Assembly (NCBI RefSeq): GCF_019703515.2
Contig: NC_059385.1
Coordinates: forward strand, 29,120,001 to 29,184,000
DNA length: 64,000 nt
From: Myxocyprinus asiaticus
Taxonomy: Eukaryota > Chordata > Actinopteri > Cypriniformes > Catostomidae
Direction of reading: 5' to 3'
The translations under genes were made by a program, and so were the position numbers. Of the stretch, positions 40,608 to 51,483 are shown piece by piece; position 1 is the stretch's first letter, and each line of letters starts with the position of its first letter. The notes beneath the pieces are model-generated. The model had not been told where the DNA came from, did not search any database, and saw only the letters and a program-made list of their open reading frames with translations.

Positions 40608-41769
40608 TGTAAGGGGGTTCAGTGGAAAGGAGGAGGCGAGAACCGGCTTGACAACTTAAATAATAATTTATTAACCAAAAAACACAACCAAAAACACACA
40701 GTACAGCTGTCTGCAATTCTCTCTCTCTCGAACCGTCGTCCCCGGCCGCCTTTATCCCTCGCGCGCCCCATCAGGCTGATTGGGGACCGGGTGTGTCTCA
40801 TTCCAGCCCGGCCCCGCCCTCCTCGGCTCTACACTCCTCCCGGCGTTGCCTCAGGCCGGGGAGCCCCCGGCATGACGTACATCCCCCCCACCCTTCCTCT
40901 CCGGGGGGGGCGTGCCTTATGCCCCGACTGCCGGCAGGTCCTCCCCGCCTTCCTCGACCTGGGAGGAAACAGGAGGGGAAAAACAACAACACAAAATGGC
41001 GAGGGAAAGGCCAACACGGAGCGACAGAGAGAGAGAGGGGAGAGAGAGAGAAAAAAGAAACTCATCGGTTCTCTGATGCACCGTCGCGTGGTCCCCGATC
41101 ACTACTCCACCCTCTCAGGTGGACTGCAGCCGCTCCTCCTCGGGGGACCGGATTCAGACCTCTGACCCCCAGCGGACAGAACACCCATCCGCGTTCCCGG
41201 CATCCCGTGGGGACTCTCCTCCGCCCCTGACAGCGGCCCTACCACTCCAGGCGGTCGGGGAGTCGCTTCCCTCCTCCCACCGCGGATGGCGGTCTTCTCT
41301 CGACCCCTCCGCATTCCCGGGGGACGGCAGGGCACTCCTCCGCCCCCGGCAGCGGCTCCCTCGCTCCAGGCGGTCGGGGAGTCCCGTCCCCGCTCGCCTC
41401 GTGGACAGCGGCCGTTCCCCGCGTCCGGGTGGTCGGGCTACTCCGTCCCCCGTCGGACGGCAGCGGCGCTCCCCTGGGTGGACGGCAGTGTCGAGGATCC
41501 TGCGACGGGAATCCCTCCTCCTTCCTGGGTTTTGGCACCAGTGTAAGGGGGTTCAGTGGAAAGGAGGAGGCGAGAACCGGCTTGACAACTTAAATAATAA
41601 TTTATTAACCAAAAAACACAACCAAAAACACACAGTACAGCTGTCTGCAATTCTCTCTCTCTCTCGAACTGTCGTCCCCGGCCGCCTTTATCCCTCGTGC
41701 GCCCCATCAGGCTGATTGGGGACCGGGTGTGTCTCATTCCAGCCCGGCCCCGCCCTTCTCGGCTCTACA
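40608..41769 (-). mobile_element. Miniature (TRIM-like) LTR retroelement, copy 2, complete
   Basis: Two nearly identical LTRs (40608-40833, 226 bp; 41542-41769, 228 bp) run TGTAAGGGGG...GGCTCTACA. The target duplication is perfect: ATGGG at 40603-40607 and 41770-41774. Read on the minus strand, the 5' LTR (41542-41769) contains GAGGGATAAAGG and AATAAATTATT, and is followed by TGGTGCCAAAACCCAGGA as a primer-binding-site-like sequence. The 3' LTR is preceded by GGGAGGAG as polypurine tract. The GC-rich interior (about 710 bp) encodes no retroviral domain. It must have been mobilised in trans. Near-identical LTRs suggest a fairly recent insertion. Confidence 0.93.
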
Positions 41770-42036
41770 ATGGGATACTTCATGTGCCACTGCCTGAACC
41801 TTGGACTTAGGATGGACCTCACCGAACATCACCGAAATGACCTGCCCCTTGAACTGCGACGCACCTCATTGATCTCTGCCTGTATCATCTTACTCTAACT
41901 GTCACGTTATTATTGTGTTAGACTCTTATTTTGAAATGTATTGTTATAGTACATTTTCGGAATTATAGTACATTTCTTTTTTTTTTTTTAGAAAATAAGC
42001 ATGTGCTTTGGTTCTGTAGGAAACCGCTAGTGTAAA

Positions 42037-42070
<34 letters not shown>

Positions 42071-43787
42071 TGCCCGCATATTGTAACATTTAGTTATATG
42101 CAGGGACTAAAAACTGTTCAAGGAATGAAAACAGAAAACTCACAAAATATTTAACAGAACGTAACCGAAAACGGGAACGAAATTCCTTTCAATTGTTCCT
42201 GAGTGAAAACATTTTTCTTAAATGCTAGTAACCGGTTAATAACCAGTTAATTTTATTCCAGTATTTTCTTCATGAAACCAAAGACCAAAGAGTTAATTAC
42301 AGTACATTATCAGAATTGCACCAATTCACTTTATTCAACATAAGCATGTGCTTTGGTTCTGAAGGAAACCGCTAGTCTAAAAACTAATGTGTAAAAAAAA
42401 TAAAAAACATATATATATGTACATACACACACTATATTGCCCGCATAATGTAAAATGTAGGTCAACCATGTGCATGCAGGAGAGAGAGATTTTGGATATA
42501 AATTTTTGGTGGCCAGATGAATATTTCAAATATTTTGGGGGGTATATTTAAAGATGCACTCAGTAATATTTTGTCTTGGACTTACACAGACACAGAGGAG
42601 CATGGAAGCAGTATCATTCAAACACAATAGTTTTCAGTTTCAGATGCTATTGTAGAAATGTACTTTTAACAGTCAGACATGATTAATTTAATCCATAACT
42701 GAAAGTGTCTAATAACAGGGCAGTTGCTGAGAATAAGCAAGAAGTATTTGGCTTGTCATGTAGAATAAAACAGGTCTTTTAAGGTTACTTGTATGACTGT
42801 AGTCCCAATCTCATATGAGTACTCATGATTTTAGAGATATGTCCCATACAGTAAAAAAATATATTTTTTCTAGCCAAAATATATTTTAAATATATGCCAA
42901 ATATATGTTGTAACTGTGAAGCTCAATAAAATATATTTTTGAAATCGAAAATATATTTAATTTCAACCTTCATTTCACAAAATATATTTTGAAATGTATT
43001 TCAGGGTCAAGAAAATACATTTCCAACCTTACAGAATGTGGATGGAGATCAAAAGTATCCATTATTTAAAATGAAAAAAAAAAAAAAAAAAATGTGTGTT
43101 AGAAGAATTACATTCTAAAATAGTTTACCGTAGAGTAACAGGAATATATCTTATATACAACATCAAAAAATAGTTGGCTACAAATAAAAATAAGATAACA
43201 GATCAAGTTTATTTATTTGCTTGTCACATTACAGAATACCTCACTACTAATGTAGTGTACAGTTGACTTTGACATTAACTGTCAGGGATACAGTAGGACA
43301 TTTAATGATAACAAGGCAGTAAGTGTACTGTATAATATGATGTTTTGAAAAGGAACCAGAACAACAACGATGCACTAAATTGCAATGTACACTTTAATTT
43401 TTTGACATGAATTCATTAAGGGATACAATATAACACTTTAATGGTAACACACAAAGTATTAAAATCATTGGTATAATTTTCTGTTTAAAATAAACAGAGC
43501 AACAACAATGCACAATATATAATACTGCTAATGTACCGTACATTTGACTTTTTGCCATTAAATATTCAATTAAGTTTGTGTTTTTTTTTAACCTATTGAT
43601 GAAATTAAGATGACAAAATAAAGGACAACATTGAGGATTATTCGTAAAACACAAACGGTAAACATTTGTAATAAAGATAGAATGTTATTTATTGTGAAAT
43701 CTATGCTTACCAAGCAGTTTTTCAGGGAATTAAAAAAATGTATCTTCTTGTTGCAGGATCCGTATGATAATTGGCGCACGCAGCACA
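41770..43787. other. Non-coding sequence with duplicated blocks and AT runs
   Basis: The sequence interrupted by the 40608 element resumes. A pair of diverged direct repeats is seen: CATGTGCTTTGGTTCTG-AGGAAACCGCTAGT at about 41999-42032 and 42348-42378. An (AAT)n run lies at about 42036-42069. 42850-43020 is rich in AAATATATTTT in both orientations. No gene. Confidence 0.45.
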
Positions 43788-43790
43788 ATC

Positions 43791-43802
43791 TGCGCATGCG
43801 CA
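43791..43802. promoter_or_regulatory. NRF-1-type palindromic site
   Basis: TGCGCATGCGCA is a perfect match to the NRF-1 consensus (YGCGCAYGCGCR). It lies about 225 bp upstream of the ATG at 44027, a typical distance for a CpG-type promoter. The surrounding 43775-43802 and 43980-44010 are locally richer in CpG than the neighbourhood. Seen: the motif. Inferred: promoter function for the downstream exon. Confidence 0.55.
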
Positions 43803-44026
43803 TTGTCTTAGTGATATTAGAGACATAATTAGATTTTAAAAATAAAAACTAAAATATTTAAAGAATCCTAAAAAAAAATTAATGTAAGTGCAAAGTAAAA
43901 AAATAAATAAATCAAAATTTCTGCTCATTAAAAAAAGCAGCTTGATTATTTTTTTTTTTTTTAAATAACCGTTGCCTGAGGTGCGAATTCCGACCGTGAC
44001 CGCACGCTGGAAGACACAAGCTGATT

Positions 44027-44223
44027 ATGTTCGCGTTAATTAAGTGGGTGGAGGATGAAAAATTCTCAATTCTGCCCACTGAACATATTAGAAAATTTGA
44101 TGAGGATGAATACTCAGCAGGTATGGAGGAAAATTACATTTACTTGGTGGAGTGGCGCCAAGGCGTGGAAGAGCCGAAAGGGGGATGGCCGGCCTATGAG
44201 GCCTCCATCATCAAGATAGCAGG
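44027..44223 (+). CDS. Candidate first coding exon, MFALIKW-type N-terminus
   Basis: From ATG 44027 the frame reads MFALIKWVEDEKFSILPTEH, then IRKFDEDEYSAG and YIYLVEWRQGVEEPKGGWPA followed by YEASIIKIAG. A possible donor GTGCCT sits at the AG/GT just after (44222/44223); beyond it the frame becomes low-quality intron-like sequence. The style (M-F-A-[LI]-[VI]-K-W ... W-x-x-Y-E-A-x-I-x-K-I) is that of a short N-terminal module seen at the start of many fish BEN-domain-like and transposon-linked proteins; I cannot name the gene. The downstream exons are not seen. The donor is weak, so an intronless or pseudogenic copy is possible. Confidence 0.55.
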
Positions 44224-46046
44224 TGCCTATTTTTATTATCCTATTTCCAATATAATACTCTTATATTATCCACTATTATTCTGTATACCGCTTGTTTCAA
44301 AGGAGTCTTTGGAATGCCGGAATCGGAACAAATTTATTTTATTTTTTTCTCCTCAAACAAACCGAAATGAAAAACATTCAGTTTTTAATTCCTGTTTGTT
44401 TGGATCGTGGCAGTTTGTGATGAAAGAAACACTAGAGACACTACAACAACAATTACTTTTATTGTTTTTCACACAAATCATGAGTAAAAATCCAGATTAC
44501 CATTTCATAAACACTTCACACAACGCTATCTTATGACACTTATAACTTATACAAGTTGATTTGTCTTATAAACACTTTTACAAAATTTTCAGAAAACACA
44601 GTTTATTGTAGATGCACAAGACTTCATGGAACTTCTTCAGAGATGTTATGATGTGGGGCAGTCTGTAAAAGACCAGTTTAGGTGATTTCAATTCAGATTT
44701 TGCAGTTATGGCACAACCACCTCAATCACATGGACGTATTTTCTTATTTGAACATCTTTTGAAGTAAATATTCAGCCCTTTAAGAGGGTCACTTTAGTTA
44801 CCACCTCCCTTTCATCCTCCATCGTTCCGATCCACAGGCCATTGCATACCCAACAAATTAATTATCCTCATAAAAGTGATGGCATCGTCCCTAATATGCT
44901 GCAGTATTTTTTATGTTACCCATGCTGAGGTCTAAAGCAGAGCATTGAAGCATTTCTCTCCCATCTGAGACCCTGTTGTTTTATATTATTTTGATATGCA
45001 ATGCATCCAGCAAACATTTGGGGCAATATTCAATCCCACTACACTTCACTATGTTTTGCTTCATGTTTGTCACCTTGAATCTTTTTTAACTGACATCCAT
45101 AATGTTTCAGCTAACATGAGATCAATAACTCGTAAAAGGAACGGTTCACGCAAAATCATTTACTCACCCTTTACTCACCTTTTTCCAAACCCGTTTAACT
45201 TTCTCTCTACTGTGGAAACAAAAGGAGAAATTTTGAAAAATGTATTTGTCTCTCTTATCCATGCAATTAAATGAAATTGGACTGGAGTTTTCAAGCTTCG
45301 AAAATTATGCAAAAGTAGTCAATACGACTTGTGTGCTATATTCCAAGTTTTCTGAAGTTATGTAATAGCGTTGTGTGTGGAAAAGAACAACATTTAATGT
45401 GTGATGGTGTAGATTATTAATATTGTATGTGAAGGTAATTTCTGACATTTCCTGTAAATTAACCTCTTAAACTCTATACAGACCCTCTGTCCAGAAGCGT
45501 TCACAAATTTATCGCTTACATTGTAAAAGTCCCCCGAGACTTAAGTCACTCATATATGGTACCATTTGAAAGCTTAGAATCCAAACTTTTCATAGAATAC
45601 CATCACTTTTGCATTTGTTACATGACGTTTAAAAAAAAAAAAAAAAGCATGAAATTTTCAGTTGAATTTGTTTTTTGTTTTTTTTGACATAGCACTTGAA
45701 TAGACAAGTCATATATCAAATGAAAGCTCTCTTTATCAGGAATGCTTTTTCCCCTCTAACAACTCAGTTTGAATGATTATTAAAAGAATCACAAAGTGAA
45801 ATATGATCTCTGTAAGACCAGAAAGACAAACATATCATGTCTGCTCAGATCACTGCTTCTGTAAGTCCCAAGTAGCCAAAAACCCCATATCAGCTCTTAC
45901 CTTAGGCAGTTTCCTTCAAAATGAGCCATTTGGAGTCACGTGACACTATGCGAAGGTTGGTCACTTAGATGTGAGCTTAAATTATCTACAATTTACCTTT
46001 ACCTGCTACAATTTACCTTTAAGGCAATATTAACCTGTGAGAACTG
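44224..46046. other. Non-coding sequence with dispersed repeats
   Basis: 44433-44545 matches the repeat at 31757-31890. 45135-45260 is a reverse-oriented copy of the repeat at 18710-18901 (TTTACTCACC ... CAAACCCGTTTAACTTTCT). 45460-45960 resembles a TTAA-type MITE (starts TTAACCTCTTAAACTCTATA) but its other end is not clear. Confidence 0.45.
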
Positions 46047-46882
46047 TTGTTTGTTAAACTGTACTGGGAGGGCAGGATGTCGAAAAATTTGAAATCGTTG
46101 GGCTGTGGGGACATTAAAGAGCACTTACGTTCTCATACGTCGGATGCCTTGCAGGATCAAAATGGCAGAGGTCAAGTCGATAGTGACAGTAGCGAGCTTC
46201 ATGATGTAGGATGGGATATCACAAACATTTATGCAACACTATTGAAAATCTCGGCTGACATGGAGGACCTTGCAGAAATACATTGAGCAATCACATCTAT
46301 GGAGCCAAAATTTTCCACCCTGATCACAAGAATGGACGATGTTGAAAAACGGGTCAAGTTTCTGGAGTTGGCCAAAAGACTAGGCTAACCCGCCTGCTAC
46401 AAGGTTGATGTGGAACGGGTGTGGGAGAAAGTAGACGGTATGGAAAATCAGAGCAGACATAATAATGTTCATTTTGTTGGAATCCCCAAGGGAAAGGAAG
46501 GTCAAGTTTTTTGGAGGGGCTCATTCCGAATTTGATTGACACAGCAGACTGCCAGCTCGAAATTGAGTGCGCCACCAGAGTTTTCGGTCAGCTTCCCGGG
46601 GTGGGTGACAGACACCAATTAATCCTGGCAAGATTAATGCGGTCGGCTGACACAGACTTTGTTCTACTAGCGGCGAGGAATAAAGGCAAGTTATGCTGGG
46701 AGGATTACAACGTTATGGTTTTTCCGGACTTTGCTAGAGCTACACAAGTGAAGCGGGATGGATTCAAAGAGTGTAAAAAATGGCTGCACCAACAGAAGGT
46801 AAGCTTCACACTGCTTTATCCTGAGAATCATAAGCTGAGAATTGATGCCAAGGATGGGCGCAAGTCTTTTATATGCCCATGA
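46047..46882 (+). pseudogene. L1-type LINE ORF1 (transposase_22-like) fossil
   Basis: L1 ORF1 protein is an RNA-binding nucleic-acid chaperone. Here the first frame (46047-46286) gives the low-complexity N-terminus. A coiled-coil-like stretch with MDDVEKRVKFLE (about 46333) then leads to the RRM start VDGMENQSRHNNVHFVGIP (about 46430-46490). After a frameshift near 46505 the C-terminal domain reads MEGLIPNLIDTADCQLEIEC, RHQLILARLMRSADTDFVLL and YNVMVFPDFARATQVKRDGF ... FTLLYPENHKLRI. The order is that of L1 ORF1. No ORF2 follows; the sequence after 46883 is 3' non-coding. It is a dead, truncated insertion. Confidence 0.8.
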
Positions 46883-47392
46883 CAAGCTATGGCCTTCATT
46901 AAATCAATGGTGTGAGTGGGTAATTTTGCTTGCACTTGATCAGCAATACAGACTACTCATCGTGCATTTTACTGATGCAGCCTGAAAAGGTTTGTTGTTC
47001 TGTTGTCTGCCTACTGGTTCCTGCCTGACTCTTTTTTTCTCTCTCCCTTTGTTGACTTGCTGCTGAGCTCATTCTTTCACTTTGTGGGTTCGATGTTATT
47101 GTTTTCTGGGGCCTATTTATTTTAATTTTATTTTATTTTTTTATTGAACACATTTATGTACAGTTTAATGGCTCAGTGCCATCTCTCCAAGGTGCCTTTC
47201 AATAAAGGATGTGGAGGCTCAATTGAAACTGAGAGCAGATTACAGAATTCAGTGTGAGAGGAGGATATGGCTGAACAGAGGTTTGGCTCAGAGTGCTTCC
47301 TATTGCAGAGGCCAGGGAGGAAAAGAAAGTAGGAAATGAAAGGTTGAAAGAATTGTGCTTGACATTGTGGGCCTCATTAACAGTGTGTTCCT
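46883..47392. other. Non-coding sequence after the L1 fossil
   Basis: A T-rich stretch (47030-47150) and ordinary sequence; no gene. Probably a remnant of the L1 insertion followed by unique DNA. Confidence 0.4.
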
Positions 47393-47540
47393 GTTGCTCA
47401 ACTGGTAGAGCTTGCCACTAGCAACATGACAGGTTCAATTCCCAGAGAACACACATGCTGATAAATTTAGTTCAAGGTTTATCTGTATACTTTGAATGTG
47501 TCAATGTAAATGCTGCAAGAAAGAGATGAGTGTCTGGATG
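47393..47540 (+). repeat. tRNA-derived SINE fragment
   Basis: GTTCCTGTTGCTCAACTGGTAGAGC (A-box region; the core is TTGCTCAACTGG) and AGGTTCAATTCCC (B box, 47431-47443) are spaced as in a tRNA. They are followed by AGAACACACATGCTGATAAA, typical of a common fish SINE. The tail is degraded. It is not a functional tRNA because the stem pairs do not hold. Confidence 0.75.
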
Positions 47541-47619
47541 TTTCTGCTACTTCAGACACTTTAAGCACTGTCACATTAAAATATTTTCCACACTATTTTT
47601 AATATGTTTAATTTGTTTT

Positions 47620-49560
47620 TAGGGGCCCAGCCCCAAAGTGGCTAGCCCCTATTGTATCTATTGATCTGTTAGTTTTATTATTACTATTTTGGCTGGGAGT
47701 CTATGGCAGCCCAATGAACCGTACATAGGGAAATTATTACATTTGGCACACTAATAGGGGTGGACATGAATAGCCCCCATACCATATATGGGGTTTCTAG
47801 GACAAACTCTATATCGCCACCACCATGTCAAAAAAGAACTTTTCTTTTGTGTGTATTGTTTGAACCGTTTATCATAGAAAAATATATATTTTTGCATCTG
47901 ATTACTATCCTCTTGATGATTCAAACAGACCCCTAACATTAAAACTCTGCCCCATTACAATGGCTTCCATACTGGATTGACATTTACAGTTTAAACTTTT
48001 CATATCCTTCAAACTTGATCTGATTTGCCCAAACAATGGCTCAAAAATAATCTGCAGACTAAGTCACACAGAACTGACCAGAAACCATTTTTATTCGTGC
48101 TAGAAATTATTTGTGGATTCAGAAATTATACCAATGCAAAGTTAACAAGGTAGATGTAAAACAGAAAGTGAAACTATACAGTATATCGGCAATACGTACT
48201 TTGTCCTATCGAAACAAAATTTTGTATGCTTCATCAGGACCATAATCTGAGGGAACATGCAAAGTTTGGTGACAGAGCCACCTATGGATCAAGGAATGTG
48301 ACATAATTTTGAACAATTTGTCCTAAAATTATGAGTTTTCTTGGGTCATGAGGATGTCAATGATACCAAACATCAGCCATATAACCTCTTCATTTTTGAT
48401 TTTATGAAAAAGTAATGTATATTTTAAATGCTTTGTCTGATGTGAATGAAAATTCCAAGGAGTCTTTAACATTATGTCCTGAGGGTACCTGAGCAATTTG
48501 GAGACAGTGCCTCATTGTGGTCAAAATGCTTAGTCAATTTAAACAAAATTTTGAATGTATCATTGCTTCCTTATTTTAAATCTTCTGAAAATGAGAGAAA
48601 TTTCAAAATGTATGTATTTATTTATTTATTTTATGCATTTAAAACTTGCCTACTCTTAGCTTGGTATGTTTCTTTAGCACCAATACAATGTGTGACTGTG
48701 TAGCGTAGAGGTCAGTTCACTGTAGAGATCGAATGAGTGCCGGTACGAGCCCAGTTCCAAGCAGCTTTTAACCTACAAAGGAGTTGAAATGAACAACATA
48801 TCCAGATTGTTCTTTCTTTCTGTTGTGTTCGATATCAGCCATATCGGCTATCTGCCATTTAGAATTTTTTTTTTAATAAAGTAATGTATCTTTTGAATGC
48901 TTAGTTGGATTTGAAAGAGAACTGGTATGCGTCTTCGACGTCATGTTCTCAGGGTACCTGAGCCGTTTGGAGACAGCGCCACATAGTGGTCATAATTAGT
49001 AATAAATAATTTAAAAAAACATTTCATGTATCATTGCTTCCTTATAGTAAGCCTTCAGAAAATGTCAGAGATAAATTTGTATTACTTAGAATGTCTCTTT
49101 GGCACTTTTAAGCTTTGTCAACTGAAAAGCCCAGAGGTTAGCACATTGGAATCCAGCTCAAAATGTTGTGAGTTTGAGTCCAAGAAAGAGCAGTTAAAAA
49201 TGTTTTACTTCTGTTGATCTCTGAGTCTTCATGTTGTGCTTACTACTATTCAGACTGTACTTTACTGTAACTAAGCTGTAAAGTGTTGTGGTGCAGTTAT
49301 TAGATCTCAGTCTTTTGAATCAGTTCAAAAGACTGGGTGAACCCTGGTTCGATTCCCGTCTCAGCTGGTTTAAACGTTGTGCCTCTGTTGTGCCAGAGCT
49401 CTTTGCATTGTGCTTGGTGAATGGCTTTAGGGCTTGGCCCCGATCATTGCTGCTTGCAGCTATTTTTATTTATTGTTATTTTGTTTTACTTGCCTACTAA
49501 CAATGTCCAACAGTGTATGTACATGTATCACAGAAGATTTGTCTTTTTATTTATTTATTT
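47620..49560. repeat. Long dispersed repeat with duplicated units and tRNA-like modules
   Basis: Two related units are seen. AGTAATGTAT-TTTT-AATGCTT ... CAGGGTACCTGAGC-TTTGGAGACAG-GCC ... ATGTATCATTGCTTCCTTAT occurs at about 48410-48580 and again at 48881-49050. Ends resemble each other: AGGGGCCCAGCCCC (47622) and TAGGGCTTGGCCCC (49429). Three tRNA-like segments occur at about 48696-48765, 49117-49180 and 49287-49366; the last has CTGGTTCGATTCCCG, a perfect-looking B box. No protein frame. Class unrecognised; an unusual SINE-bearing or snoRNA-like retroposed repeat is possible. Confidence 0.5.
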
Positions 49561-50066
49561 ATTTCTGTAAATCATGACAATACCCACCACAGTCTCATTT
49601 CCACCACATCTCAAATTCTGTATTTTGTTAACACCTTCAGACCTTAATTATGTTCCAAGTTTCTGAAAAATATAGAAATACCTTTTCCCAATTCATAAGG
49701 CATCCATAAATGAGACCAAATAATAATACAAAAAAAAAAAAATTGTAATTGTAATTTTTTGTCCATTTCAATGGGTGCCAGGTCGAAACAGTTGTACTTC
49801 ACATACAATATACCAACATCAAATAAAAGCAAAAATATGCAAATTGTTGGTCTATACTTTAAGTTTCTTCTCTTTTTAGGTCACAAACTTGACCAGTATT
49901 TCAACTTTAATTTTAAGGTTTTTGCTTTATAGATTGTACATTTGTATATTTATAACAAACTAAACATCTTGGGAATCAATCAATATGGCCACTTTAGAGT
50001 TATTGTCTGTGTGCATCTTTGAAACAGTTTCTCTGTGACACAAAGCAGTAGTGCACCTTGCACTTA

Positions 50067-51043
50067 TCACAGAAGACGTGTTTTTCCAGAATTACCTGGC
50101 AATTTGCATCTTGTTGCTTCTTTTTTTGCATCATAATTTGGCATGTTGTTCACCATATCTGTTTGGACTTCAAGAATTGGCTGCTGTTCTATTGCTCCTC
50201 TCTTTTGTCCAGCTACATCATGTAGAGTTGGACTGGTACATGGACTGGCTGTGTTAGAACTGTTTGGCCTCACTCATTTTTTTGAAGCATGTGGCTTCCC
50301 AACACACACGAGTGCTTCGGCCACATTAATTTTGAATTCAAGGATATCTGTGATTTTCTGTGGCTAGTTCCCTTGCTTTCATTGTCTCTGCGATAATCAA
50401 GCCAGCTGTTCACTACAGCAACATCAAAGGTATCATGTACAGAGTAATCATGCACAGTTGCCATTTGTGGGACCTGAAATCAATCCTGTAAAGGCTGATT
50501 AGTTGATCAAGCTTGTCCACCCCTCCCATGGCCTTGTTGTATTTCTTCACAACCTCTGGACGCTTGACCTTCACAAACTGGCCCTCTTTCTGCTCCCACC
50601 TCTCGACTTAATCTTCATCTCCAACACCAACAAAGTTGGAGGCCAGAACAACGGAGCGGTTATCAAACCACTTCACTAGAACAACCTTTCCATCCCTACT
50701 CCTAACTTCATCATGGTTCCCCTGCCCTTTCTTTGACATTTCCTTGTCTGTCTTCAGTGGGGGGCTTTGCAAAGTGGCAAACCCTTGCTGTTCCAGCAGC
50801 ATGGATTTTCTTTTCTGCAAGAACTTCAAGGACATTGTTGGTGAAGAAGTTGTCAATTAAGAGCTTGTGGTTGGGAGCCTGGATTCTCTGGCACAGGTGG
50901 GTGACAACAGAAGCTCCATGCCCTAAAACCTTTTTGCTTCACTCAGAAAGCTCTGTTGTGGCACCTTGATAGATGTGGAAATCATAAGCAAGCCCATTTT
51001 TGCGACAGAGGAAATACACCTGGCTCCCCATGGAGCACAGAGA
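50067..51043 (-). pseudogene. piggyBac transposase, C-terminal part
   Basis: Read downstream on the minus strand from the DIRS left edge: a GLAYDFHIYQG-type segment near 50975; the second catalytic Asp in DNFFTNNVLEV (about 50825-50870); SRDGKVVLVKWFDNRSVVLA and SNFVGVGDED (50608-50715); KRPEVVKKYN and MGGVDKLDQLI with the third catalytic Asp (about 50480-50575); and a C-terminal stretch to about 50067. There is an in-frame double stop near 50715 and several frame changes. It resembles PGBD2/3-like transposases and is non-functional. Confidence 0.85.
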
Positions 51044-51240
51044 GTTCCCTATCTGTCACTCACTCGACGTTGGTGTCGATGTAGTGACACTAGGGGTCAC
51101 TCTTGGGAGCCCGAGACACCTCTGGTCTTTGATAAAAGGCCAATGAAAATTGGCGAGTGGTATTTGCATGCCACTCCCCCGAACATACGGGTATAAAAGG
51201 AGCTGGTATGCAACCACTCATTCAGATTTTCTCTTCGGAA
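51044..51240 (+). repeat. DIRS left inverted terminal repeat
   Basis: The segment from about 51073 to 51240 (GATGTAGTGACACTAGGGGT through GGTATGCAACCACTCATTCA) is the inverse complement of 57274-57432. The outer 30 bp (GTTCCCTATCTGTCACTCAC onward) are unique to the left end and reappear, inverted, in the internal complementary region. It carries the promoter-like TATA box. Confidence 0.93.
51192..51198 (+). promoter_or_regulatory. TATA box in DIRS left terminal repeat
   Basis: TATAAAA in GGGTATAAAAGGAGC sits 292 bp before the ORF1 start, and an inverted copy lies in the right terminal repeat (57305-57315, TTTTATACCC). Transcription from the left repeat would give a full-length RNA; an opposing promoter in the right repeat would read inward. 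The function is inferred from the motif and position. Confidence 0.6.
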
Positions 51241-51483
51241 TCGAACGGTCATGCTCATTGAGCTGAATAGCACTGTTCATTCACCTCTGCTGGATCTGAC
51301 GGCGCATTTCAGCGGCTTCTCCCTCCTCTGCACTGGTGCACTGCAGAGAACGCGCCTGGGCGCTTCGGCAGAAAAACTAGAGAATATATTTTCTAAAAGA
51401 GCGTTTTTCCCCTCTAAAAGAGTATATTTCTCTAAAAGAGCGCACACACGGAACGTCTTTTTAAAGACGCGTCTTTCTAAACG

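Noticed and set aside
40793..41715. Overlapping frames of 124-198 codons inside the miniature LTR element
   Set aside because: The GC-rich interior has few stops on any strand. Frames overlap in several registers, have no domains and are not conserved in the sister element at 22 kb.
49287..49366. A functional tRNA gene with a perfect-looking B box
   Set aside because: The 5' half does not form the acceptor and D stems expected for a tRNA, and the segment lies in a repeat with similar modules.
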